Shown here: positions 50,025-59,500 of the stretch, in pieces | Layout: each line of letters opens with the position of its first letter | Numbering within the stretch: the first letter of the stretch is position 1 | From: Candidatus Saccharimonadota bacterium | Lineage (GTDB): Bacteria > Patescibacteriota > Saccharimonadia > Saccharimonadales > Saccharimonadaceae | NCBI GenBank assembly: GCA_905372835.1 | Contig: CAJPQK010000001.1 | Coordinates: 248,001 to 312,000, forward strand | Reading direction: 5' to 3' | DNA length: 64,000 nt | Position numbers and translations under genes: made by a program | Notes under the pieces: generated by a model | The model's database searches: none | Seen by the model: the letters and a program-made list of their open reading frames with translations, nothing else | Told to the model about the DNA's origin: nothing

Positions 50025-51782
50025 TCACCGCTTTGGGAACAAAAAGTGGAGATAATCTTTCATCATGCGCGCGCCAGAGATGATCGGTAGGTACGCTTTG
50101 AGCTGGCGATGAGTTAATTTTTCCAGCAGTGAATCATTTTGCATGATGCGTGCGGCTTTGTGCATGTTGAGATACAGTGAGCGAACTTCTTCGTCGTAGT
50201 TTTTGCCGCTAACTTCCAGACAAGCGATTGGTTTGATGTCTGCCACGCCACCGTCACTGGTGGAAATGAGCAATTTGAGATTGGCAATGTCTTTTTCCCA
50301 TGAGGTACCGCAAGCCTCCCAGCCAACTTCTGGCACGTTGATGGCGATGTTTGAGCCAACTGCCAGCGCCCGGCCCAGCTCTTCATCATAATCTTGGATG
50401 TAGTGAACCCGCTCTTTTAAGATGGGGTCAGCGTCTACTAATTGTAAAATTTCAAGCAGTCGTTGATACATCACGGTGTCGCCTTGGTGAACTTTTCCTG
50501 CCAAAATGTAGTGCGCGTTATAATCAACCAAAATTTGCCTTAGCGCTTTAGGGTTGGTGAACGGCATGTATGGTCGCTTATAGTTCGCAAAGCGTCGTTT
50601 AAAGTCAAATAACAATGCATTCTCTGGTATTTGTACAGGATGGTTGTATTGATCTTTGCGGTGCTGTAGTACACGGTTTAAGGCGGTGCGACCAGCGCGG
50701 TGCATAGCACGGAGGTCTGACGCGGTCAACGTATCAATCTTGGCGTGAAAATTATCTGTCGGCAGCCCAAACTTATCAATGATTCCGCTTTCAGTGTAGA
50801 GTTGCAGGATTTCCGGCAGTACCCATGTTTCCAGGTCGATGCCGTTGGTGACGGCGTGAAATTTGACTTTATCGTTGTTGCGGTCACGGAAATTTGCTAC
50901 GCGGGCGTGTAGTTTACTGACGCCATTTTTGGCTTCAGTCAGCTCAATTGCTAGCAAGTTTGGTCGCAGGCGATCATTACGAAATTGCTCCATCAGCCAG
51001 CAGCGCACCGCGTTGCTTTTGAGGTTTGGCAGTACCAATTTTTCAAATTGCGAGCGGTGGAATTCTGGTTCAGCTGCCTGGAGTAGGGTGTGGTTGGTGT
51101 AGAGTGTGTGTTTGCGTACGTAAACGATTGCTTCATATAGATTCATGCCGTTGGCGCATAGTTCATCCAGCCGAGCTAGTGCTGCAAAAATGGTCGCAGT
51201 TTCGTTGAGCTGGATGACAGCTGGCTTGATGCCCAGCAGCTTCAGCGCTTTATAGCCGCCAAATCCAAGGGCTACTTCTTGGTAGAGTCGGTGATCGCCC
51301 GAGCCTTCGCCTTCGTACAACTGTCCAAAGTTTGGCTCTGAGATGGTAACAAATTGCGTTGAGCCGAGTACCTTTTTGAAAATACTCAAACTGGCATCAG
51401 GAAACCCACGTGAACTGATGGACACTTCGTCGATGTATTCAAAGCCATAGTCTTGTGGTGAGACAGTTTCTGAAAACTCTTCCTGCGCCAGGTTGGTAAT
51501 TTTTTGGTGCGATTCACTGCGGTAAAACGGCGTGACTACCACAAATGGCACATCTAATTTTTCTGCTACTCGCCGCGTGTCCGCTGCCAGCACGCCCAAA
51601 CCACCGCCACCTTTGATGCCATTGGCTTTGTCGTAAATTTCCATTGTCCAGTAGATGTACGGCCTGGAGTTAGACAGTTGATGAGTCAAGCTACTACGTT
51701 CAATGATGTCATAAAATTCAGAGGCATCTTCGATGTCGTGTGGTCGGTACCTTGGTTTTTCTGTGTAAAAATATGGATCCAT
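50025..51782 (-). CDS. Alpha-glucan (glycogen) phosphorylase-like GT35 enzyme
   Basis: GT35 phosphorylases release glucose-1-phosphate from alpha-1,4-glucans. The 585-residue protein is of the short type. It has GGGGLGVLAADTR near residue 60, LNETATIFAALARLDEL, KFHAVTNGIDLETWV, RRFANYKRP and AGKVHQGD. The PLP region near the C-terminus is EACGTSWEKDIANLKLL, which departs from the usual GTSxMK pattern. A Lys is still nearby but its role as Schiff-base residue is not certain. It ends two bases from murA in a tail-to-tail arrangement. Scavenged glycogen or maltodextrin is a plausible substrate. Confidence 0.8.
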   Translation of the reverse strand: MDPYFYTEKPRYRPHDIEDASEFYDIIERSSLTHQLSNSRPYIYWTMEIYDKANGIKGGGGLGVLAADTRRVAEKLDVPFVVVTPFYRSESHQKITNLAQEEFSETVSPQDYGFEYIDEVSISSRGFPDASLSIFKKVLGSTQFVTISEPNFGQLYEGEGSGDHRLYQEVALGFGGYKALKLLGIKPAVIQLNETATIFAALARLDELCANGMNLYEAIVYVRKHTLYTNHTLLQAAEPEFHRSQFEKLVLPNLKSNAVRCWLMEQFRNDRLRPNLLAIELTEAKNGVSKLHARVANFRDRNNDKVKFHAVTNGIDLETWVLPEILQLYTESGIIDKFGLPTDNFHAKIDTLTASDLRAMHRAGRTALNRVLQHRKDQYNHPVQIPENALLFDFKRRFANYKRPYMPFTNPKALRQILVDYNAHYILAGKVHQGDTVMYQRLLEILQLVDADPILKERVHYIQDYDEELGRALAVGSNIAINVPEVGWEACGTSWEKDIANLKLLISTSDGGVADIKPIACLEVSGKNYDEEVRSLYLNMHKAARIMQNDSLLEKLTHRQLKAYLPIISGARMMKDYLHFLFPKR

Positions 51783-51815
51783 GATGCCCTTTATGGATGA
51801 GAATTATCTTAAAAT

Positions 51816-51890
51816 TGGTGCGGGTGCGGAGAATCGAACTCCGATCTCAAGTTTGGAAAACTTGCATACTAACCGCTGTACTACACCCGC
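51816..51890 (-). tRNA. tRNA-Gly (anticodon TCC)
   Basis: Acceptor GCGGGTG pairs with CACCCGC. The anticodon stem CAAGT/ACTTG surrounds TTTCCAA. CCA is encoded. It is divergent from the next tRNA. Confidence 0.95.
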
Positions 51891-51933
51891 AAGCTTGTAT
51901 GATTATAGCAGAAAGATGCTATAATGTGAATAC

Positions 51934-52010
51934 GCCCTGATAGCTCAGCTGGATAGAGCAGAGGACTTCTAAGCCTAAGGTCGTAGGTTCGAATCCTACT
52001 CGGGGCGCCA
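51934..52010 (+). tRNA. tRNA-Arg (anticodon TCT) with an imperfect anticodon stem
   Basis: Acceptor GCCCTGA pairs with TCGGGGC. The D and T arms are normal and CCA is encoded. The anticodon stem reads GAGGA and GCCTA around CTTCTAA, so only the three central pairs form; positions 27-43 (G-A) and 31-39 (A-G) mismatch. TATAAT at about 51920 is a promoter. Confidence 0.9.
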
Positions 52011-52030
52011 CAGTATTACGAGTATCAATT

Positions 52031-52453
52031 ATGGATGCGAGTCACAAGCCACGCATGTCTCGAGAAATGATGATGAGACTATCTGATCCTCGACGAGGGT
52101 CGATTGACGGTTTTACTGCGTACGGACATACGGGACGAAGCATCAACAGAAAACATCGGGCAAATTCAGATCGCCAATACATCAATAATTATCAAAGCTC
52201 TGCCATGGCTAGCTGCCACGGGCATGTGCGTCGCTTTGGCATGGAACTAGGGGTTGTAGCTTCGGGGCATGATCATAAATCCAAGCAGTCGGCAGAGCAG
52301 AGTCTTTCAAACAGAAAACCGCACACTGCCAAGACTAAAACAGATAGGCCGAATCGGCAATCTTCAAATGCCAATGCTCGCCCAATGGGGCTTAACAGAC
52401 CACGATCATCTTTTCATGAGCCGTCTTCCCGTCGGTATAACCCATATGGATAA
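52031..52453 (+). CDS. Basic low-complexity protein, uncertain
   Basis: This 140-residue open frame is rich in Arg, Ser, Asn and His, with no hydrophobic core and no recognisable domain. It begins 20 bases after tRNA-Arg and lacks a ribosome binding site. It ends just before a strong bidirectional terminator, which supports a transcribed unit. It may be a small nucleic-acid-binding or disordered protein, or a chance frame. Confidence 0.4.
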   Translation: MDASHKPRMSREMMMRLSDPRRGSIDGFTAYGHTGRSINRKHRANSDRQYINNYQSSAMASCHGHVRRFGMELGVVASGHDHKSKQSAEQSLSNRKPHTAKTKTDRPNRQSSNANARPMGLNRPRSSFHEPSSRRYNPYG

Positions 52454-52466
52454 GGCAAAATAAAAT

Positions 52467-52492
52467 CCTCACACGCGTGTGAGGTTATTTTT
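52467..52492 (+). terminator. Bidirectional terminator
   Basis: CCTCACACG and CGTGTGAGG form a perfect palindrome (52467-52484) with T-rich sequence on both sides. It separates the 52031 frame from the reverse-strand tRNA-Lys. Confidence 0.85.
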
Positions 52493-52568
52493 GGAGGGCC
52501 AGGAGGGGCTCGAACCCTCGACACCCTGCTTAAGAGGCAGGTGCTCTAACCAGCTGAGCTACTGGCCC
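52492..52568 (-). tRNA. tRNA-Lys (anticodon CTT)
   Basis: Acceptor GGGCCAG pairs with CTGGCCC. The anticodon stem CCTGC/GCAGG surrounds CTCTTAA. CCA is encoded. With the TTT tRNA at 14975 both Lys codons have a cognate tRNA. Confidence 0.95.
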
Positions 52569-52610
52569 ATGTGTGTGATTTTAGCACATATTATGCCACA
52601 AATCAATGCT

Positions 52611-52688
52611 TGGGGCGAATGATGGGGGTCGAACCCACGGCCTCCGGAGCCACAATCCAGCGCTCTAACCAACTGAGCTACATCCGCC
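52611..52688 (-). tRNA. tRNA-His (anticodon GTG)
   Basis: Acceptor GCGGATG pairs with CATTCGC, with an encoded extra G at -1 opposite C73, the His identity pair. The anticodon stem CTGGA/TCCGG surrounds TTGTGGC. CCA is encoded. Confidence 0.95.
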
Positions 52689-52761
52689 ATGCGCAAGCTT
52701 CTAGCATTATACCATAGCTGATACCTGTACTCAAGCAGGCTCATTTGGTAGAATGATAGAG

Positions 52762-53568
52762 ATGAAAATACTGACTGGTACAGATTTGGCAAGTTTTATC
52801 AAAGAGCGTCAAGCCAAGCAAGTTCGCGCATTGCGTCAAGCGTGGCATATCCAGCCGCGTCTGGCAATTGTCACCAATACCGACAACCCAGTAATTGAAA
52901 CGTATATGCGATTGAAGCGTAACTATGGCGCGGATATTTTGATTGATACAGAAATTCACCACGTGGAAGATGTATTGGCAACGGTGCGGCAGCTGAATGC
53001 GCGAGAAGATGTGCAGGGAATCATCGTCCAACTGCCGTTGAAAGACCCAACTCAGACGGATGAAGTATTGGCTGCGGTTGCGCCAGAAAAAGATGTCGAT
53101 GGGCTGAATCCTCGTTCGTCGTTTGAGGCGGCAACACCAACGGCTATCAATTGGCTATTGTCGGGCCACGGTATTGATTTGTCCAAAAAACGCATCGCTG
53201 TGGTTGGTCATGGTCGGCTGGTGGGCGCGCCATTGGCGGACATGTGGCGTCGGTCTGGTTTGGAGCCGGTCGTCTTCGACATGGGAGATGATCTGGCGCG
53301 GTTGGTGGATTTTGAAGTGATTGTTACCGCCACGGGTAGCCCCGGTATTATTTCATCTGATATGGTGCAGCCTGGTGCAATTGTGGTAGATGCCGGCACC
53401 GCGTCTGACAAGGGTAAAATAGTTGGCGATGTTGCCAAAGAAGTGCGTGACCGGCAGGACGTGTCGATGACGCCCGAAAAAGGCGGCGTTGGACCGCTGA
53501 CGGTGGCGGCGCTGTTTGATAATTTGATCAATGCCTGCCTGGCTATTGCCAATCGGCAAAAACAGTAG
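52762..53568 (+). CDS. folD: Methylene-THF dehydrogenase / cyclohydrolase FolD
   Basis: FolD interconverts methylene-, methenyl- and formyl-THF with NAD(P). The 268-residue protein has YMRLKRNYG with the catalytic Lys, VQGIIVQLPLKDP, EKDVDGLNP, the nucleotide-binding VVGHGRLVGAPLA and the end motif GGVGPLTVAAL. ATG 52762 lies seven bases after TAGAAT (52749-52754), so I prefer it to ATG 52753 inside the promoter. With glyA it supports a minimal one-carbon pathway. Confidence 0.93.
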   Translation: MKILTGTDLASFIKERQAKQVRALRQAWHIQPRLAIVTNTDNPVIETYMRLKRNYGADILIDTEIHHVEDVLATVRQLNAREDVQGIIVQLPLKDPTQTDEVLAAVAPEKDVDGLNPRSSFEAATPTAINWLLSGHGIDLSKKRIAVVGHGRLVGAPLADMWRRSGLEPVVFDMGDDLARLVDFEVIVTATGSPGIISSDMVQPGAIVVDAGTASDKGKIVGDVAKEVRDRQDVSMTPEKGGVGPLTVAALFDNLINACLAIANRQKQ

Positions 53569-53573
53569 GTGAA

Positions 53574-53939
53574 TTAGCCGATAACGTCTTTGACTTTGCT
53601 GACCACTTGGCGTGGTGTCAAGTTTGCTTTGACGATGTAGCTGTGAATGTTGAGGTCTCGCAGTTCGTCAGGCGCTTCTTCTTCGCTCAAATTCGTCAGG
53701 ACGATAACTGGCACGGTTTTGCCCCACGCGTGAGAGCGAATTTTTTTCAAGGCAGTCAGCCCGTCCATCTCCGGCATTTGTAAATCAAGCAAAATGATAT
53801 CTGGGGTAAATTTCTCAACCAATTCGACGCCCACTTTACCATCGGCTGCGAGTCGTACGTCAAAATCATCAGCCTCAAATTTCATGCGGTACATCTGGCT
53901 AATGGCTGGATCATCTTCGATAATGGCAATTTTCTTCAT
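53574..53939 (-). CDS. Single-domain response regulator
   Basis: This 121-residue receiver domain has the acidic EDDP pair, the phosphoacceptor Asp in IILLDLQMPEMDG, and the conserved Lys region VIVLTNLS...(the Thr/Lys part is partly changed). There is no output domain. The gene diverges from the histidine kinase at 53999, sharing 59 bases of intergenic DNA, so they form one two-component pair. Its -10 box is six bases from the ATG. It may act by protein contact, for example on pili, which is inference. Confidence 0.9.
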   Translation of the reverse strand: MKKIAIIEDDPAISQMYRMKFEADDFDVRLAADGKVGVELVEKFTPDIILLDLQMPEMDGLTALKKIRSHAWGKTVPVIVLTNLSEEEAPDELRDLNIHSYIVKANLTPRQVVSKVKDVIG

Positions 53940-53998
53940 AGGCTCATTATAGCACAGATATCTGGACGAGAAGGCTGAAATCGCTTATATTTATATGC

Positions 53999-55291
53999 AT
54001 GGATAGAGACTATGGGCAATCTCTGAAAAAAACGACTAATGTCTTAAAAACCAGTCGGATGCGTAAGCAAGAATTTTTTGCTGAGATGGGCATGTTGTTA
54101 CTACGCAGTACTGACTTGGACGTATTTTTGAAGCGCATGAAGTGTTTTTTGCGGCGGTCATTTCAGGCAGAGTCTGTGACGCTGGCGGTGAAAATTGGTG
54201 ACAGCTTCAGGCTGGAGAGCACCAGCAAGCGAGTTCTTCCGGCAATTGACGTGGCGCGATTGACAAAGCATATTCATCGGCACTATCGCTACAATGAAGT
54301 GATATTGGCCAAAGATTTGGCGGATGAATCGTTACAGCAAAGTTTGGCGATGTATCACATTAAAGTCATTTTGCCACTGGCCATGGACCATGAATGCGTT
54401 GGTTGTGTGTTGTTTGGCAGACGAGCCAAGCGCTACACACGGCGAGACATTTCTCTCCTGGAAACCATGAGCGGTGAGTTGGTGGTGGCAGTCAAAAACT
54501 CACTCGCCATGGCTGAGGTGCGGCAGCTCAACGAGACGTTACAACAGAAAATCATCGATGCAACGAGGGAACTCAGGATTAGCAACCGCCAACTACAACG
54601 ACTGGATGCCGCCAAAGACGAATTCATCTCCATGGCATCACACCAGCTACGAACTCCGCTCACCAGTATCAAGGGCTATTTGGATATGATGCTGGAGGGC
54701 GACTTGGGGCCGATCAACGCGACGCAGCGCACTGTATTGACCGAAGCCTTTGGCTCAAGTGAAAGAATGGTGCAGCTGATTGGCGACTTTTTGAGTGTGT
54801 CCAGGCTGCAAACGGGCAAATTCGTCATCAACCGTCAAGCAACTGACTTGGTGCAGTTGGTTAAGGACGAGGTCGCATTCCTCAAAACCATGTCCAAACA
54901 GCGACATGTCAAAATAGCAGTGGACATTGATAAAGACATCCCGCAACCCATGGTGGATGGTGAAAAATTACGACAGGTGATGATGAACATGATTGAAAAT
55001 GCACTGTATTACTCAAAGCCTGACACGACCATCAAAGTAAAGCTGACCAGAGATGGTGGCGACGTGGTATTTACCGTCAAAGACACTGGCATTGGCGTCC
55101 CTGAGGCTGAGCAAGCAAATTTGTTCAGCAAGTTTTTCCGTGGCTCAAATGCTCGCAAAAAACGCCCGGACGGCACAGGAATTGGGCTGTTTTTGGCACG
55201 CAAAGTTGTCCTGGCACACGGCGGCCAGATGGTATTTGAATCAAAAGAGAGTAAAGGCAGCACCTTTGGGTTCCGTCTGCCGGTGAAGTAG
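53999..55291 (+). CDS. GAF-domain sensor histidine kinase
   Basis: This 430-residue soluble kinase has a GAF-like sensor (about 20-165), a coiled coil, then the HisKA domain with MASHQLRTPLTSIKGYLDMM (H at about 219) and an ATPase domain. The ATPase domain has the N box (MIENALYYSK), G1 DTGIGVPE and G2 GTGIGLFLARKVVLAHGG. No transmembrane segment is seen, so it senses a cytoplasmic signal. It should phosphorylate the divergent receiver protein. TATATT (53986-53991) is seven bases before the ATG. Confidence 0.92.
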   Translation: MDRDYGQSLKKTTNVLKTSRMRKQEFFAEMGMLLLRSTDLDVFLKRMKCFLRRSFQAESVTLAVKIGDSFRLESTSKRVLPAIDVARLTKHIHRHYRYNEVILAKDLADESLQQSLAMYHIKVILPLAMDHECVGCVLFGRRAKRYTRRDISLLETMSGELVVAVKNSLAMAEVRQLNETLQQKIIDATRELRISNRQLQRLDAAKDEFISMASHQLRTPLTSIKGYLDMMLEGDLGPINATQRTVLTEAFGSSERMVQLIGDFLSVSRLQTGKFVINRQATDLVQLVKDEVAFLKTMSKQRHVKIAVDIDKDIPQPMVDGEKLRQVMMNMIENALYYSKPDTTIKVKLTRDGGDVVFTVKDTGIGVPEAEQANLFSKFFRGSNARKKRPDGTGIGLFLARKVVLAHGGQMVFESKESKGSTFGFRLPVK

Positions 55292-55297
55292 GTGGTG

Positions 55298-55510
55298 TCA
55301 GAATAAGCTCATGACACCCGAAACAATGATGATGAGCGCAACGATGATGATGGCGACAGTGCGTGCAATGCTGAGCTGTCGTTGGTGATCATGACGCCAC
55401 TGACCAAACCGTGAACGGTTGACCGCGCTAACGCGGGTGATTGACGGTCGCTTGGTGGCAGCGTCAATACCAGTGTACTTTTTGTTGCGTTTCTTCTTTT
55501 GCTTTGCCAT
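55298..55510 (-). CDS. Small single-span basic membrane protein
   Basis: This 70-residue protein has a Lys/Arg-rich N-terminus (MAKQKKKRNKKY) and a single C-terminal transmembrane helix (about 48-68). The tail-anchored layout is reminiscent of SecE-like or other small tail-anchored proteins, but no signature is seen. I choose the ATG at 55510 because a reverse-strand TATAAT (55518-55523) is seven bases before it; the longer frame to 55582 starts upstream of that promoter. Confidence 0.6.
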   Translation of the reverse strand: MAKQKKKRNKKYTGIDAATKRPSITRVSAVNRSRFGQWRHDHQRQLSIARTVAIIIVALIIIVSGVMSLF

Positions 55511-55614
55511 GGATATTATTATATAAGAAACGACGCCAAATGAGAAATGAAGCGAAAAATTACACCAGCCGCCTGTAGACAACTGACTGATAATTTGCTA
55601 TAATTCGTGACGTT

Positions 55615-55689
55615 GGCCTTATCGTCTAACGGTTAGGACACCAGGTTTTCATCCTGGCAATCCGGGTTCGATTCCCGGTAAGGTCACCA
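55615..55689 (+). tRNA. tRNA-Glu (anticodon TTC)
   Basis: Acceptor GGCCTTA pairs with TAAGGTC. The anticodon stem CCAGG/CCTGG surrounds TTTTCAT. CCA is encoded. It lies at the left edge of the RTX island; tRNA genes are common integration sites, although no duplicated 3' end is visible. Confidence 0.95.
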
Positions 55690-55798
55690 CTATGAACTTA
55701 TCAAAATATAGGCAGCTTTGGCTGTCTATATTTTCGTTGTATATTGCTTGTGGTTAGGTTACAATGAAAGCATAAAGATAAGACTGTTGGAGGGCCTA

Positions 55799-56524
55799 AT
55801 GTCCAAGAAGCGCAACCGGAAAAAGAACAAGCAATATAGATTTTTACTGTTCCTAGGTAGCCTAGCAGTACTGCTTATTATTGCCGTGGCTGGGTTATAT
55901 ATTCGAAATGAAAATAGATTAACTGGTGTTCAGAGCAAGATGTCTGAGTATCTGAAAAATAAATATAAAGAAGACTTTAAGGTCGAAAGACCCGAGTATA
56001 AACACGGAGGTTTTGGGGTCAACGGTATATGGATGTCGCAAGCATACCTAGTGTCAAACCCAAAACTAAAATTTGACATCGATTGCAGCTATTTGAACCC
56101 CTCTGACTGTAGCGACCAATACATCGCTGCCATCTGGTCAGTCCAAGCCAGTAAGGAGTTAGAATCTATCATCAAAGAAGTTAACGCTAATAGCAATGGC
56201 TATAAAGCAGATAGTGTACGGGCAGAAATTGTCTTATCTGAAGATTTGGTAGATTCTGTGAATAAACAGTCTAAGTATGAGGACAATAAAACCAAGGACA
56301 AAGGCTTCCTATATAGATTAATAATAGACGCTCCGAATGACAGCCAAAAGGCCTCTTATATATTCAAAATTGTAGAGAAATTGAGAGAAGAGAGTATTTA
56401 CAGCATAAAAATAGATACCAATAGTAAAAATCGTTCAATTGGAAGATGTACAATATTCTTAGACAAAAAAGACTTAGGGTCTGAAAATAGCCTAGACAAT
56501 TGCATTAATAAAACAGGGGAGTAG
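55799..56524 (+). CDS. Membrane-anchored extracytoplasmic protein upstream of the RTX gene
   Basis: This 241-residue protein has a basic N-terminus, one transmembrane span (about 16-36) and an outside domain with four Cys residues (two as CSYLNPSDC). No family is recognised. ATG 55799 follows GGAGGG and gives a normal N-in anchor; the longer frame from 55718 lacks a signal. Base use is clearly more AT-rich than the housekeeping genes. Three bases separate it from the RTX gene, so it is likely a partner, immunity or accessory factor. Confidence 0.65.
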   Translation: MSKKRNRKKNKQYRFLLFLGSLAVLLIIAVAGLYIRNENRLTGVQSKMSEYLKNKYKEDFKVERPEYKHGGFGVNGIWMSQAYLVSNPKLKFDIDCSYLNPSDCSDQYIAAIWSVQASKELESIIKEVNANSNGYKADSVRAEIVLSEDLVDSVNKQSKYEDNKTKDKGFLYRLIIDAPNDSQKASYIFKIVEKLREESIYSIKIDTNSKNRSIGRCTIFLDKKDLGSENSLDNCINKTGE

Positions 56525-56527
56525 AAA

Positions 56528-59500
56528 ATGTCGTTGAGTACGTTAGACTATCTGAATTTAAGCGCACTAGCATACTTAGATTTTGATAAATTAGCAATAG
56601 GGAAAAACATAGCCCAGCTCATAGGAGATAAAGTTATTCCGGAAAAAGATTTAAACAAGCCTGAGCTCTCTGTCCTCAAAGATCCCTCTAGCCCTCTCCG
56701 TTCTTATACTCTCGTATATTTTGAAAAAGATGATGTTTCTGGTTTTGCTGGGGTAGCTTTTAGATCTCCTTCCGGGAAAATTGTTCTTGCCTTTCGTGGT
56801 ACCGAACTCGACAGAGGGTTTCTGCCGGCCTTGAGTGACATTGCTACAGATACACAAATTGGTTCCATGGTTTTGTCGCCCTTGGCGCAATTTTGGGATA
56901 CGTTGGAATTTGCTCAGTCTGTCGTCGCACGAGTTACAGGCAATGATAATATTAGCAAAAAAGATGCCCTCAAATATCTTCGATACAACAACGCTACTGC
57001 TACCGGTCATTCACTGGGTGGTGGCCTGGCCTCCTATCTGACATATAGAACCTCAGACTTTTCGTCAGGAGGTCATTATGGAGGTATTCAAGCGATTACC
57101 TTTAATGCTGTTGGAATAGGAACTAATCTTCTTGACGTGTCTGCCCTGGCTAGGCTTAACGAGTACAATGTGACCGACCATGTAAATTCCCTGGACTGGG
57201 TTGGGATGTACGGTGTACCGATGGGCAGCACGATACAGCATATAGATACCTCAGATCTGGACTACAAACGAGTCAACTTTAACGCCCTTGGTAAAATGCT
57301 GGCCGTTAGGCTGCGGCTTAGTAAGGGCAATATAGATATGCTAGAATATAAGCGTCAAATAAATAATATAAAAAATACTATCGCAGGCGGGCCGGGCAGA
57401 TATTCGGTTACTGATACAATGGCTGTCTATAGTGGGTATGAGGGAGTTGGGGGTAATGATGGCTCGGGCCTCTTCAATACTTCTCGGCACAATTTGGACA
57501 GGTTTCTATGTGATGATCCAAGTAAGCCCGGATTGCAATATAAAATGACAGAAACCGTAGCAGATCAAAAACTTTCGGTTCGTAATCTGCGTGATTTGTT
57601 TAATTTAATTAATGCTTTTCAAGTTATTGAGCGTGCAAAGATTGATAAGAACTATACCACGGATGTTATCAGTAGACCTCCATTGCAGACGACCATATCA
57701 CAGGGTGGTATTACATATTACAATAACCTTGTGACTTTGCCTGACGGCTCTATATCTAGCCATCCGTACAATCACGATCAAATAGCATATGCAAATTATG
57801 TTGTGCAACAATTTGAACGTCGCTTGGCTTCAGGTGATTTCATGTCAGCATATGTCGATACGCAGAAAGCTCAAGCTGATCAAGACCGCCGTATTGACCC
57901 GCTGGTATTTGACTTGGATGGTGACGGAATAACGACAATATCAATTGACGAGTCGAATACATTCTTTGACTTGGATAATAGTGGTTTTGCTGAAAGAACG
58001 TCGTGGATTGGATCGGGAGAGGGGTTGCTAGCTTATGACAGAAATGGTGACGGAATCATCAATGGTGGTAATGAATTATTTGGCGACCGTACACTGATGA
58101 AAGATGGTAAGACATTGGCGTCAAGTGGCTTTGCGGCGTTGGCAGAATATGACGATAACAAGGACGGTAAGATTGATAACAACGACGCAATATACACGTT
58201 GCTACGAATCTGGCAAGATTCTGACGGTGACGGCGTCACCTCTGCTAGTGAATTGAAACAGTTGGTTGATTTGGGGATTGTGTCCATTGGACTGTCGTAC
58301 AGCAACACCGGCGTGACCGATAGTGCGAACAATGTTCAAGTGCGAACGGGGACATTTACTCTAGCAGACGGTAGTTCTCGGATGACTGGTGAATATCTGC
58401 TAAATCGCGATCCGTTGCAATCTATCGACCCATCACTAGTTAGCGTTTCTGACGACGTTGCACTATTGCCAAACGTGCAGGGGGCGGGTAATGTTGGTTC
58501 GTTGCATAAGGCAATCATGAAAGACGAATCCGGCTCCTTGCATGATTTGGTAAAAGAATTTGTCCAGGAAAAGAATAGCATAAAGCGCGAGGCTTTAACT
58601 AGGGAGATTTTAGTGCACTGGGCGGGCGTAGGTTCTGTTGATCCAAAGAGCCGTGGTAGTGCGTTTGACGCGCAGAAACTAGCTGTATTGGAGAAGTTCT
58701 TTGGCACAGAGTTTCGAGGTTCACCGAATACGAATGCAGCACTTTTGCTACAAAAATCGTATGATAAATTATTTGAAGTTGTATATGTGTCATTGGTCTC
58801 GCAGGTACAATTAAAAGATATAATGGCAAGTATAAAAGTCGAATCCGATGTTGTCTCATTTAAAGATACTTTCAAGGTGCTAGATGCTACAATTTTTCAA
58901 GATGCTAAAGCTGGTATTGATTTACTGAGTGAATTTGCACGAGTCATGAAATATCATGGGCTGAAAAAGAGCGTAGAGTTTGAGAATTTGCGCAATTACT
59001 ATGTTAAGCAATCAGCAGAGTATGGTCGTATTATTGACTTTGCGGGTGAGAAAGTACTCAATGGTACAGATAAGGGAGACTCTCTCAATACTAAAGATGA
59101 CTACACACTAATTGCCGCTGGAGATGGTGATGATGGTCTATATGCTGATAATAACGACAATGTTCTCTACGGTGATGCTGGCAATGATACGATTTATGGC
59201 ATGGGTGGCGATGATGTGCTTGTTGGTGGTGTAGGTAATGACCAACTCCGTGGTGGAGCTGGTGATGATATTTACCGTTTTTCGAGAGGAGACGGCACTG
59301 ATTATATTGAGGAGACCGACGGCTTTGATACAATCCAGCTTGGTGAGGGAATTTTGCCAGAGGATGTTATTTTGCAGACTGTCTCAGGCTACGGTAATAA
59401 AATATCTTTGGCGATTACCATCAAAAATACAACCGACAAGATTGTAGTAGATGGTCATTTTGGTACGCGTATTTACAATAGTGACCGTTTGCACGCTGAT

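Noticed and set aside
55511..55582. Longer N-terminus for the 70-residue membrane protein
   Set aside because: The -10 box of that gene falls inside the longer frame, so the upstream start would not be transcribed from it.
55615..55760. tRNA-Glu as the attachment site of an integrated island
   Set aside because: No integrase gene and no duplicated tRNA 3' end are visible up to the window edge; the right border is out of view.
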